A stretch of DNA of 64,000 nucleotides from DLKC01 sp002478885 (GTDB taxonomy: Bacteria > Bacteroidota > Bacteroidia > Chitinophagales > Chitinophagaceae). Shown piece after piece: positions 18,417 to 26,072 of the stretch (positions are counted from its first letter, which is position 1; each line of letters begins with the position of its first letter). The notes beneath the pieces were generated by a model. The model had not been told where the DNA came from, did no database searches, and was given only the letters and a program-made list of their open reading frames with translations. A program made the position numbers and the translations under genes. The stretch covers positions 1,550,001 through 1,614,000 of the forward strand of contig JAXLUI010000002.1 of the NCBI GenBank assembly GCA_046329585.1, read 5' to 3'.

Positions 18417-18424
18417 TACTTTTG
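18417..18424 (+). promoter_or_regulatory. phzF-like gene -7 element
   Basis: TACTTTTG, 25 bp before the ATG and beyond the rpoB terminator. No good -33 match is seen. Confidence 0.4.
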
Positions 18425-18449
18425 ACGCGTTCAACAAAAAAACATCATC

Positions 18450-19250
18450 ATGACCTTACCCGTTTATATCGTTGATGCATTCACAACAAAATTATTCGGT
18501 GGCAATCCTGCGGCAGTATGCCCTTTAAGCAATTGGCTCCCCGATGATGTAATGCAATCACTTGCGGCAGAAAACAACCTCGCAGAAACAGTATTCTTCG
18601 TAAAGGAGCCCGGGGGCTATCGCATACGCTGGTTCACCCCTGCTGTTGAAGTAAAACTTTGTGGCCATGCCACACTTGCCAGCGCTTTTGTGATGTACAC
18701 CGAACTGGGTTATACCGCCGGTGAAATCGTGTTCAATTCATTAAGCGGCCCGCTTAGAGTTAGCCGTCACAACAATGGCAAGTTGCAGCTTGATTTCCCG
18801 GCCAGCATGGTAGAACCAATGCCGGAAATTCCACAGGCAATAATAGACGGCCTACAGGTAGAAAATGTAGTGGTTTATAAAACAGCGTTTGACTATATGG
18901 TCATCGTGCCATCGCAGGCTGTTGTTGAATCATTACAGCCGGATATGAATATTATCGCAACCCTTGAGGCGCGTGGCGTTATCGTCACGGCAAAAGGCGA
19001 CGACGATAACGTTGATTTTGTTTCGCGTTGTTTCTTTCCGCAAAGCGGTATTAACGAAGACCCTGTTACCGGTTCTGCACACACAGCACTAACAGCATAT
19101 TGGGCCAACGTGCTTGGCAAATCTAAAATGAACGCCATACAGGTTTCCAAACGCAGGGGCTATCTTGATTGCGAACTTGCAGGCGACCGCGTTTTGATCA
19201 GCGGGAACGCCGTTATGTACCTGAAAGGAAACTATTCAATCGATCTTTGA
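18450..19250 (+). CDS. PhzF family isomerase/epimerase
   Basis: Member of the PhzF/diaminopimelate-epimerase-like fold, two similar beta-barrel halves with the active site between them. The 266-residue product starts MTLPVYIVDAFTTKLFGGNP, has the family's catalytic glutamate as E46 (ENNLAETVFF), CGHATLASAFVM near residue 71, and EDPVTGSAHTALTAYWA in the second half. These are the standard PhzF motifs. Phenazine genes are absent, so the name reflects fold only; most bacterial PhzF-like proteins have unknown substrates. A TAnnTTTG element (18417-18424) about 25 bp before the ATG suggests its own promoter after the rpoB terminator. Confidence 0.9.
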   Translation: MTLPVYIVDAFTTKLFGGNPAAVCPLSNWLPDDVMQSLAAENNLAETVFFVKEPGGYRIRWFTPAVEVKLCGHATLASAFVMYTELGYTAGEIVFNSLSGPLRVSRHNNGKLQLDFPASMVEPMPEIPQAIIDGLQVENVVVYKTAFDYMVIVPSQAVVESLQPDMNIIATLEARGVIVTAKGDDDNVDFVSRCFFPQSGINEDPVTGSAHTALTAYWANVLGKSKMNAIQVSKRRGYLDCELAGDRVLISGNAVMYLKGNYSIDL

Positions 19251-19278
19251 ACAGGGATTGATGATCAACGGATCAACA

Positions 19279-19340
19279 GTACAGGAGTGCGACGCAACAG
19301 CAGCAGGGCAGTGCTACAAAAGCCCGGTACAAAATAAAAA
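19279..19340 (+). repeat. Dispersed intergenic repeat copy 11, type A
   Basis: Core GTACAGGAGTGCGACGCAAC, tail AGCCCGGTACAAAATAAAAA, ending at the rnhA start codon. Confidence 0.88.
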
Positions 19341-19341
19341 T

Positions 19342-19827
19342 ATGACACAGGAGAATAAACAGCTGATTGTATATACCGACGGATCATCGAGGGGCAACCC
19401 CGGGCCCGGCGGTTATGGGGTGATATTAATGTGGGGGGATAAGCGCAAAGAACTCTCGGCGGGCTACCGGCTTACAACCAACAACCGCATGGAACTACTT
19501 GCTGTGATTACAGCGTTGGAAGCATTGAAGAAAAACGACATTCCCATAATGGTCTTCACAGATAGCCAGTATGTGGTAAATACTGTTGAAAAGAAATGGC
19601 TCGATGGCTGGGTTCGCACCGATTTTAAAGGAGGTAAAAAAAACAAAGACCTGTGGATGCGTTACTACCATTTATCGAGGCAACTGAACATAAGATTCAA
19701 GTGGGTCAGGGGCCATGCAGACAACGCCTTCAACAACAGATGTGATGAGTTGGCAACAGCCGCAGCAGACGGTACAAATTTGCTTGTTGACACAGGTTAT
19801 GAACTCGAGCAAAAACGGATCTCCTGA
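19342..19827 (+). CDS. rnhA: Ribonuclease HI
   Basis: Cleaves the RNA strand of RNA-DNA hybrids. The 161-residue product carries the four acidic residues of RNase HI: D13 (YTDGSSRGNPGPGG), E51 (NNRMELLAV), D74 (FTDSQYV) and D135 with H125 in VRGHADNAFNNRCDELA. The basic handle KKWLDGWVRTDFKGGKKNKDLW is present. I start it at the ATG at 19342 (MTQENKQLIVYTDG). The frame is open for 28 more codons upstream, but those translate dispersed repeat copy 11, which ends directly at the start codon. Its stop codon abuts the stop codon of the convergent rnr gene with no spacer. Confidence 0.96.
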   Translation: MTQENKQLIVYTDGSSRGNPGPGGYGVILMWGDKRKELSAGYRLTTNNRMELLAVITALEALKKNDIPIMVFTDSQYVVNTVEKKWLDGWVRTDFKGGKKNKDLWMRYYHLSRQLNIRFKWVRGHADNAFNNRCDELATAAADGTNLLVDTGYELEQKRIS

Positions 19828-21843
19828 TCACTTCTTTTTTTTCTTTCTTGCTTTAGCAGGGACTTCATCTGCCTGTTTTTCGTTGTCTGGTTTAAGTACC
19901 CACTCATAGTCGATCTGCCGCTTATCAAGATTGGCAGCGATTACCCGAACATTTACTTTATCACCAATGCGGAAAACACGCCCGCTTCTGCGTCCTGCCA
20001 GGCAATAGTCGGTCTCAACCAGCCGAAAATCATCGTAATCGTTAAGGCTGGCAATATTTACAAGCCCTTCGCATTTGTGCGCCACTGTTTCGGCCCAAAA
20101 ACCAAAACTTGCTACGCCACTGATCACCGCTTCAAAAACCTGGCCCAGGTATCCGCGGATATATTCAACCTGCTTGTATTTGTTAGATGCGCGTTCACTG
20201 TCCATCGCTGCCCGCTCCATTTCGCTGCAGTGTTTGCACTTTTCTGCAAGCTTTTTGTCAGGCGTAGCCTTATCCCTTAGCAAGGCATCCAGTATACGGT
20301 GCACCAGCACATCGGGGTATCTTCTTATCGGTGAAGTAAAATGACAGTAGTGTTCAAAGCCCAAACCATAGTGGCCAATGTTCTCAGGGTTATAATAGGC
20401 TTTTGCCATAGTGCGGATACCAAGCTGTTCCAGTACATGCTGCTCGGGCTTGCCCTTAACGGTGAGCAGCATTTCATTAAAGCTTTCTGCAATTTTATCG
20501 GGCGAACTGATATCAAACGTATGCCCAAACTTTTTTGCAAATGCCACGAAAGGCAAAAGCTTTTGCTCGTCGGGCGTATCATGGATGCGGTAGGGAAAAG
20601 GTAATGGCTTTTTGTTATTTGCTTTTGCCACGTGCTCCGCAACCGTTCTGTTGGCAAGCAACATAAACTCTTCTATCAGTTGATGCGCCTCCTTACTTTC
20701 TTTTACGATTATTCCAACCGGCTTTGCCTTTTCATCGAGTTTAAACCGAACCTCCTGCGAAGTGAAACTAATGGCACCATTCTCAAAACGCTTGCCGCGC
20801 AGAATCTGGGCAAGTTTATTTAACAAAAGAATTTCTTCCTGGTATGCACCATCTGCATCGTCTTCGATCATTTGCTGCACATCTTCATAAGTGAAGCGAT
20901 GATCGGAATGGATGACCGTTTTCCCCAGCCAGTAATCTTTAACCTCAGCCCTGTTGTTGATCTTAAAAACAGCAGAAAATGTGAGCTTGTCTTCATTGGG
21001 GCGCAGCGAACAAAGTTCGTTGGAGATACGCTCGGGCAACATCGGGTTCACCCGGTCGGGAAGATAGACCGAAGTGGCTCTTTTATAGGCTTCTTCATCC
21101 AGTGCAGTATCTGGCTCCACAAAATGGCTCACGTCTGCTATGTGAACACCAATCTCGTACAACTGGGTGTTGATTTGCCTTATCGAAATAGCGTCATCAA
21201 AATCTTTGGCGTCAACGGGGTCGATGGTGAATGTAAGTGTATCGCGAAAGTCCTTTCTTTTCTGTATCTCCGTTGCCGCAATATATTCCGGGATCCGCTC
21301 ACTTTCTTCGATCACTTCTTCAGGAAAACTAAGTGGGAAGCCGTTTTCAGCCAATATTTTTTTCATAGCTGAATCGTTCTCATCTTCTGCATTCATCACA
21401 CTCACCACTTCGCCCACGGGCTTTTTATCGTCCTGCTCCCATTTCAGCATGCGAACGACTACCTTGTCTTTATTCTTCGCATCCTTGATATTTTCAAAAG
21501 GAATATAGAAGTCGGGCATTGGCTTATCGCTATCAGGCACAAAAAAGGCAAAGTTGGTTGCCATTTGCAGCGTGCCTGTAAACTCGGTTTGCTTTCTCGC
21601 AATAACAGCGGTAATGCGGCCTTCGCGTTTACCTGTTAAAGGATTTTGTTTGGTGACCTTTATTAAAACCGTGTCGCCATGCAGCGAGTTATTAAAATTT
21701 CCGGGCCTTACGAGCACATCGCCATATCCGTCGGCAATAACAACATACCCCATACCCGACCTGGTTATTTCAAGCGTGCCTTTTATTTCGTTATGCGCCT
21801 GCGACTTGTGCTTATTTTTTGACTTCGACTTTTTACTTCCCAT
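19828..21843 (-). CDS. rnr: Ribonuclease R (RNB-family exoribonuclease)
   Basis: 3'-to-5' processive exoribonuclease of the RNase II/R family, degrading structured RNA. The 671-residue protein starts with a lysine-rich tail and cold-shock-like domains (GTLEITRSGMGYVVIADGYG), then the RNB catalytic core with the metal-binding aspartates in TIDPVDAKDFDDAISI, followed by HIADVSHFV, and YCHFTSPIRRYPDVLVHR, and a C-terminal S1 domain (EAVISGVASFGFWAE). It ends in a basic KARKKKKK tail typical of RNase R. Slightly shorter than the E. coli enzyme but normal for Bacteroidota. Tail-to-tail with rnhA; the two stops share the palindrome TGATCA. Confidence 0.95.
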   Translation of the reverse strand: MGSKKSKSKNKHKSQAHNEIKGTLEITRSGMGYVVIADGYGDVLVRPGNFNNSLHGDTVLIKVTKQNPLTGKREGRITAVIARKQTEFTGTLQMATNFAFFVPDSDKPMPDFYIPFENIKDAKNKDKVVVRMLKWEQDDKKPVGEVVSVMNAEDENDSAMKKILAENGFPLSFPEEVIEESERIPEYIAATEIQKRKDFRDTLTFTIDPVDAKDFDDAISIRQINTQLYEIGVHIADVSHFVEPDTALDEEAYKRATSVYLPDRVNPMLPERISNELCSLRPNEDKLTFSAVFKINNRAEVKDYWLGKTVIHSDHRFTYEDVQQMIEDDADGAYQEEILLLNKLAQILRGKRFENGAISFTSQEVRFKLDEKAKPVGIIVKESKEAHQLIEEFMLLANRTVAEHVAKANNKKPLPFPYRIHDTPDEQKLLPFVAFAKKFGHTFDISSPDKIAESFNEMLLTVKGKPEQHVLEQLGIRTMAKAYYNPENIGHYGLGFEHYCHFTSPIRRYPDVLVHRILDALLRDKATPDKKLAEKCKHCSEMERAAMDSERASNKYKQVEYIRGYLGQVFEAVISGVASFGFWAETVAHKCEGLVNIASLNDYDDFRLVETDYCLAGRRSGRVFRIGDKVNVRVIAANLDKRQIDYEWVLKPDNEKQADEVPAKARKKKKK

Positions 21844-22010
21844 CTTATATTTTTTACATTAGCACTTATACATTTACTTTTTGTACCCGGGCCCTGTTCT
21901 TTGTTTATAACCTGTTGCTATTGAGCCGGTTTACCCGGCATCCCGAACTTTCTCTTTTTGCCTGCTGCCCAACCTGCAACCAAGGCTGCCTCATTTTTGC
22001 ACTCCAGCCG

Positions 22011-22060
22011 CAGTGTGCGACGCAACGATGCTCAATGGCTATTCAACAGCCCGGCTCCAA
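22011..22060 (+). repeat. Dispersed intergenic repeat copy 12, type A
   Basis: Core CAGTGTGCGACGCAAC, tail AGCCCGGCTCCAAAAC, between rnr and lpxK (both minus strand), ending at the lpxK stop. Confidence 0.87.
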
Positions 22061-22064
22061 AACA

Positions 22065-23141
22065 TTACTCCTTCATTTTAAAGTTCGTGATAAAATCGAC
22101 GACTGCATGGTTGAATTTGTCAACATCGCCAAACAGGAAACTGTGTTGAATAGGCAGCACATAAAAAGGCATCTGTTGTAACTCATCCTTGAATTTTATT
22201 AAGCGCACAGCATCTTTTTCTGTTGTGAGCATGATCTTTTCTGCGGCATCCATTTCGTCGAACTTTGTACGGATATCCTTAAGATCGTCGATCCGAAAAA
22301 TATGATGATCGCTGTAATTCATTTGCTCGTAGGTTTCTGCTTTGTGCGCAACATATTTCTTCAACTGTGCCGGGTTGGCAATGCCTGATACGAGCAGCAC
22401 TTCTTCGTTGCCGCTGAAGTTTCTTTTTTCCCCGCTGAGAATATGATAAGGCACGCCGTATTCAATGGTGGTAAAAAATACCTGCTGCCCTTTTTCAGGC
22501 TCAAGTTCATTTACGAGTTCGTTCCTTTCATTTGCTGTTAACGTGGCCGGGCATTTTGTAACGATGATAATATCAGCGCGTTTCGCAGAAGCGGGCTGAT
22601 CGCGCAGGTCGCCGGTGGGTAGAAAAAAATCTTTTGTATAAATATCGCCATAGGCGGTAAGCAAAATATTGAAACCGGCGCGTACCTCGCGGTGTTGGAA
22701 AGCATCATCCAGGATAATCGCCTGAAGGTCAGGCCTGTCGTGGAGTAACTGCGGGATAGCCACAATGCGCTCCTCGCCTACCGCCACGGCAAGATCGGGG
22801 AACTTTAAGTGAAACTGCATAGGTTCGTCGCCTATTTCCAGCGCTGTTGTTGTGTCGCTGGCCAATACATAGCCTTTGGTTTTTCTTTTATAACCACGAC
22901 TGAGGGCGGCTATGCGGAATTGCGGGTACAAGAGGCGGATAAGATATTCTGTCATGGGCGATTTACCGGTGCCGCCGACGGAGAGGTTGCCCACGCAGAT
23001 AAGGGGGAAATTGAACTGCGCTGATTTGAAGTAATCTTTATCGTATAAAAAATTACGAATGATAACGATTAATCCATATAATAACGCAAAAGGCAATAAA
23101 AGAAACCGGAATGATTTAAGAAAAATATTATTAAAATTCAT
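22065..23141 (-). CDS. lpxK: Tetraacyldisaccharide 4'-kinase (lipid A biosynthesis)
   Basis: Phosphorylates the 4' position of the lipid A disaccharide at the inner membrane. The 358-residue protein has an N-terminal hydrophobic segment (FRFLLLPFALLYGLIVIIRN), the P-loop VGNLSVGGTGKSPMTEYLI, LSRGYKRKTKGY, and the conserved ILDDAFQHREVRAGFNILLT, all characteristic of LpxK. It shows that the organism makes a lipid A outer membrane. It ends the cluster DUF3822-rsmD-bioD-MTHFS-lpxK; its ATG overlaps the end of the MTHFS gene by 11 bases, so the two are translationally linked. Confidence 0.95.
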   Translation of the reverse strand: MNFNNIFLKSFRFLLLPFALLYGLIVIIRNFLYDKDYFKSAQFNFPLICVGNLSVGGTGKSPMTEYLIRLLYPQFRIAALSRGYKRKTKGYVLASDTTTALEIGDEPMQFHLKFPDLAVAVGEERIVAIPQLLHDRPDLQAIILDDAFQHREVRAGFNILLTAYGDIYTKDFFLPTGDLRDQPASAKRADIIIVTKCPATLTANERNELVNELEPEKGQQVFFTTIEYGVPYHILSGEKRNFSGNEEVLLVSGIANPAQLKKYVAHKAETYEQMNYSDHHIFRIDDLKDIRTKFDEMDAAEKIMLTTEKDAVRLIKFKDELQQMPFYVLPIQHSFLFGDVDKFNHAVVDFITNFKMKE

Positions 23142-23700
23142 ACAGGTGCTGGGGAGTTACACAATAATTTAAAGGTACATCAAATGCATTGCTGTCATCG
23201 ATTTTTTCGACCGGCTCAAAATAACTGAAGCCGATCTTTATCACATCTTCCCGACAATGCATAAGAAATTTATCGTAAAAGCCCTTGCCGTAGCCAACCC
23301 TGTTTCCCTCTTTGTCGCAAATAAGCAATGGCACAAAAACAAGGTCGATAGCCGCCGGATCAACAACTTCGCCAGCTGAGGGTTCTGTAATGCCGTAATC
23401 AGATGTTTTGTAAACGGAGTCTTCTTTAATGAGGATCGCCTGCATATCGCGACTGTCGAAATTAGCTCTGGGGAATGCGATGTTCAGCATGGGAATGCTG
23501 TGCCTGAGATAAGCATTGAATAAATGCGTATTGGGCTCACTGCTGCCGGCCATTGGCCAGTAGGTAAACAATACCCGCACATCTGGAAAATAAAATTGCT
23601 GCAGTTGAATAAGCAGCAGGTCATCGAGCTTTAATTTTTCGCGTGGGTCAATGGCTGTTCGCTTTTGTCGATAAATATGGCGCAATTCTCTTTTGGTCAT
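23131..23700 (-). CDS. 5-formyltetrahydrofolate cyclo-ligase
   Basis: Converts 5-formyl-THF to 5,10-methenyl-THF with ATP, returning a storage form to the folate cycle. The 189-residue product starts MTKRELRHIYRQKRTAIDP, has VLFTYWPMAGSSEPNTHLF, and the signature DLVFVPLLICDKEGNRVGYG followed by KGFYDKFL, which is the nucleotide-binding end of the family. The open frame runs 36 codons further upstream but that region is the end of bioD. The start overlaps the bioD stop by four bases (ATGA-type coupling) and its end overlaps lpxK. Confidence 0.94.
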   Translation of the reverse strand: MTKRELRHIYRQKRTAIDPREKLKLDDLLLIQLQQFYFPDVRVLFTYWPMAGSSEPNTHLFNAYLRHSIPMLNIAFPRANFDSRDMQAILIKEDSVYKTSDYGITEPSAGEVVDPAAIDLVFVPLLICDKEGNRVGYGKGFYDKFLMHCREDVIKIGFSYFEPVEKIDDSNAFDVPLNYCVTPQHLYEF

Positions 23701-24335
23701 AGTGCTGCTTGTAATGATTCCCTTATTGCTGTTGCGCATGACATAATGAAGAGCCGGTCTACAACACCGGTGCCCGGCACAGCAGCAATCTTTTTGAAAC
23801 CTGACCACCGTACGATCTCATCTTCGTAGTTCATAAAATGATCATTGAATATCCAACCGGCGACGTCGAGATCGTATTTTTTGCAGATCGACGCAGTGAG
23901 CAACGAATGATTAATGCTTCCCAGGTAATTACGGCTTACCAATATTACTTTTCCATCCATTTTTTTGATGAGGTCGATTACAAACTCTTCGTCGTTTAAC
24001 GGAACCATAATACCCCCGGCTCCCTCGACTATTGTATACTGTTTGCTGCTTTCCAGTTTTGTAAACTGCCTGCAGATGAGATCAAGGTCAATACTGATGC
24101 CCTCTTGCCTGGCAGATAAATGTGGAGATGCCGGTAATGATAATTTATACAATTCGGGGTGAATGCTACAGGCGGTACCCTTCAGCATATCCTGCACAAA
24201 ACCGGCATCTGTACCGTGACTAAAACCAGCCTGGACGGGCTTCCAGTAGTCTGCCTCCAAAGCGGCGGTTACCACAGCCGCGATCACCGTTTTGCCGATT
24301 CCGGTTCCTATTCCCGTGATGAATATTGGTTGCAT
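23697..24335 (-). CDS. bioD: Dethiobiotin synthetase
   Basis: Closes the ureido ring of dethiobiotin from diaminopelargonate, CO2 and ATP in biotin synthesis. The 212-residue product has the P-loop GIGTGIGKTVIAA close to the N-terminus, WKPVQAGFSHGTDAG, YTIVEGAGGIMVPLND and LVSRNYLGSINHSLLTA, all BioD hallmarks. I start at the ATG at 24335 (MQPIFITGIGTG). No other bio gene (bioA, B, C, F) lies in the window, so it is an isolated pathway gene inside an rsmD-folate-lpxK cluster. Four-base overlap with the downstream cyclo-ligase; 19 bp after rsmD. Confidence 0.95.
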   Translation of the reverse strand: MQPIFITGIGTGIGKTVIAAVVTAALEADYWKPVQAGFSHGTDAGFVQDMLKGTACSIHPELYKLSLPASPHLSARQEGISIDLDLICRQFTKLESSKQYTIVEGAGGIMVPLNDEEFVIDLIKKMDGKVILVSRNYLGSINHSLLTASICKKYDLDVAGWIFNDHFMNYEDEIVRWSGFKKIAAVPGTGVVDRLFIMSCATAIRESLQAAL

Positions 24336-24354
24336 AAAGGTTTTCCCGTTAAGC

Positions 24355-24894
24355 TTACACTGCTTCAAAAAAAGAAAATATGGTAGTGCCGTAGTTACGC
24401 TGAAAGCTAAACCCGACAAATTTTTCGTAGTTGTTTCTCGGCGTGTGCTCTAGTACAAAAAAGCCGCCGGCCGCGATCATATTCCGGGCAACGATCAACT
24501 TTGGGATCTCATCTATGGGACCTAGCGCATAAGGCGGGCCGGCAAAAATAAAGTCAAAGCTTTCGTTACAATGATTGATATAATCGAATACATCCATCCT
24601 AAGCACCTGGCACTGCTCAACGCCAAGCATTGCCATGTTTTTTTTGATAAAGGCGTGCATGTTCACATCTTTCTCGACAATAACGATTTCGCCGGCGCCA
24701 CGGGATGCCAACTCGTAACTGATACTACCTGTGCCGCCAAACAGATCGAGCGTTCTGATGCCTTCCAAGGCGATCCTGTTTTGCAGGATATTGAACAACC
24801 CTTCTTTCGCGATGTCGGTGGTAGGCCTTGTATAAGGCATTTTTGCCGGTGGCTGTATTCTTCTTCCTCCAAACTTGCCTGAAACAATTCTCAT
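24355..24894 (-). CDS. rsmD: 16S rRNA (guanine966-N2)-methyltransferase, RsmD-like
   Basis: SAM-dependent methyltransferase expected to modify G966 of 16S rRNA. The 179-residue product starts MRIVSGKFGGRRIQPP, has TRPTTDIAKEGLFNIL, the SAM site LDLFGGTGSISYELASRGA (residues 49-67) and the acidic ribose-binding position in VIVEKD. The catalytic motif IV, normally DPPF or DPPY in this family, reads AGPPYA here (G119), so its first residue is glycine instead of aspartate; the codon is GGC. An upstream TTG at 24909 is possible but the ATG at 24894 fits the family's N-terminus and leaves a five-base gap to the DUF3822 gene. Confidence 0.88.
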   Translation of the reverse strand: MRIVSGKFGGRRIQPPAKMPYTRPTTDIAKEGLFNILQNRIALEGIRTLDLFGGTGSISYELASRGAGEIVIVEKDVNMHAFIKKNMAMLGVEQCQVLRMDVFDYINHCNESFDFIFAGPPYALGPIDEIPKLIVARNMIAAGGFFVLEHTPRNNYEKFVGFSFQRNYGTTIFSFFEAV

Positions 24895-24899
24895 ATGGC

Positions 24900-25706
24900 T
24901 TATTGACAAAATGAAGCGAAATAATGTAGTGGATGTTCATTAAAACCTTCAGCTGCAAACTTTGACGCCTCCATTTCCTGAAAAGCAAAATGTTTGAAAT
25001 AAGACCGAAGGTTTTTGTATAACGGCGAACTGTCATCGATCATACCGCTCGCTACAATATTAATTTCCTGTGTGGGTATAGCAAATACACGGAATGAATT
25101 AAGCAAATGATACAATACATCTTCCGATGTTTTATACGCCCGTGTTTGTATTAATTGAAGCTGCCCGTCTTTGCGGACCACATAAGTAAAGTCAGAGTGA
25201 TCGAAAAGAACATAAGCCGCGTGTTTATGATCGCCATGGGAAAGGCCACGGATCAACTGGAAATACTTATGTTCATTGCTGCGCACTTCAAAGTTGGCCG
25301 CATACACTTTAAACGCATCGGCGGGGATATAACCAACCACCACAATATCTTCTGCTTTATTCACAGAAAATTGTACCGGTGGCGAAACAGCATGCATCGT
25401 CTCGAGCATGGAAACAGCCAGCGCTTCGTCAAAATAAGCTGCTGGCACGCACACAGCCTTTTCATTTGCCCATATCAGGTCAACGATGCTGTATTGCGCG
25501 GTAAACAATCTGGAGAATAATTGTATATCACCGAAGAGCTTTTCAAAAGACGCGGTATCGACAGCGTCGAAATGGAAAAGTTCAAATGCGTTTAACTGTT
25601 GAGAGGAGCTGTCAACCACGCTGCAAGCAATATAATTGTGCGCCGTTTCAATGAACAGTTTGCCGTTTAAATCATTTCCGTAGATACCAAAAACTTTCCG
25701 GACCAT
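24900..25706 (-). CDS. DUF3822 family protein
   Basis: Protein of unknown function, 268 residues, matching what I recall of DUF3822, a Bacteroidota family usually encoded just before rsmD. It has no signal peptide or membrane segment. Visible features are two similar-sized halves with alternating strands and helices (NGKLFIETAHNYIACSVVD near the start, HAAYVLFDHSDFTYVVRKDG in the middle), a pattern compatible with an actin-like or ribonuclease-H-like ATPase fold; that is inference only. It heads the cluster leading to rsmD, bioD, MTHFS and lpxK, with five bases between its stop and the rsmD start, so co-expression is likely. Confidence 0.65.
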   Translation of the reverse strand: MVRKVFGIYGNDLNGKLFIETAHNYIACSVVDSSSQQLNAFELFHFDAVDTASFEKLFGDIQLFSRLFTAQYSIVDLIWANEKAVCVPAAYFDEALAVSMLETMHAVSPPVQFSVNKAEDIVVVGYIPADAFKVYAANFEVRSNEHKYFQLIRGLSHGDHKHAAYVLFDHSDFTYVVRKDGQLQLIQTRAYKTSEDVLYHLLNSFRVFAIPTQEINIVASGMIDDSSPLYKNLRSYFKHFAFQEMEASKFAAEGFNEHPLHYFASFCQ

Positions 25707-26072
25707 ACCTCAACTATTGAGCTGCAATGATACTAAATTATGGCGGAAGCAGATAAAAGCTAGCGCTTTCGCCTTAATGGTTTTTAAAGGTGCGCATGTG
25801 TTGCATGCTGTACAGGATTTACCAGTTTTTTCCCACAGCTACAACACTGCACCAAAGAGATCACCGGGGCAAAAAGAAGCGGCCTTTACAGTTCGGCAGC
25901 CCATCCATTTGGCACTTGTATGTAAAAATGCTGAGTAAAGAATAAGTCGTACAAGGGAGTGACACAACGAAAGCTGCATGTTATTACACAGCCGGCAAAA
26001 CATTTCCTTTAACTGCCAGCACTTTTTTGGGAATAAACCAGCATTTTTGCCTTTCAAATTTATCCAGGTCTT
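25707..26072. other. DUF3822-MFS divergent intergenic region
   Basis: No gene seen. Contains dispersed repeat copy 13; no convincing promoter element recognised. Confidence 0.6.
25949..26000 (+). repeat. Dispersed intergenic repeat copy 13, type B
   Basis: Core GTACAAGGGAGTGACACAAC, tail AGCCGGCAAAAC, in the divergent gap before the MFS gene. Confidence 0.85.

Noticed and set aside
18205..18449. Hidden or truncated rpoC after rpoB
   Set aside because: The gap is only 245 bp, contains a strong terminator and a repeat, and no RpoC motif (such as NADFDGD) is in any frame nearby.
22538..22765. Small minus-strand frame inside lpxK
   Set aside because: Out-of-frame shadow of lpxK, which has full family motifs.
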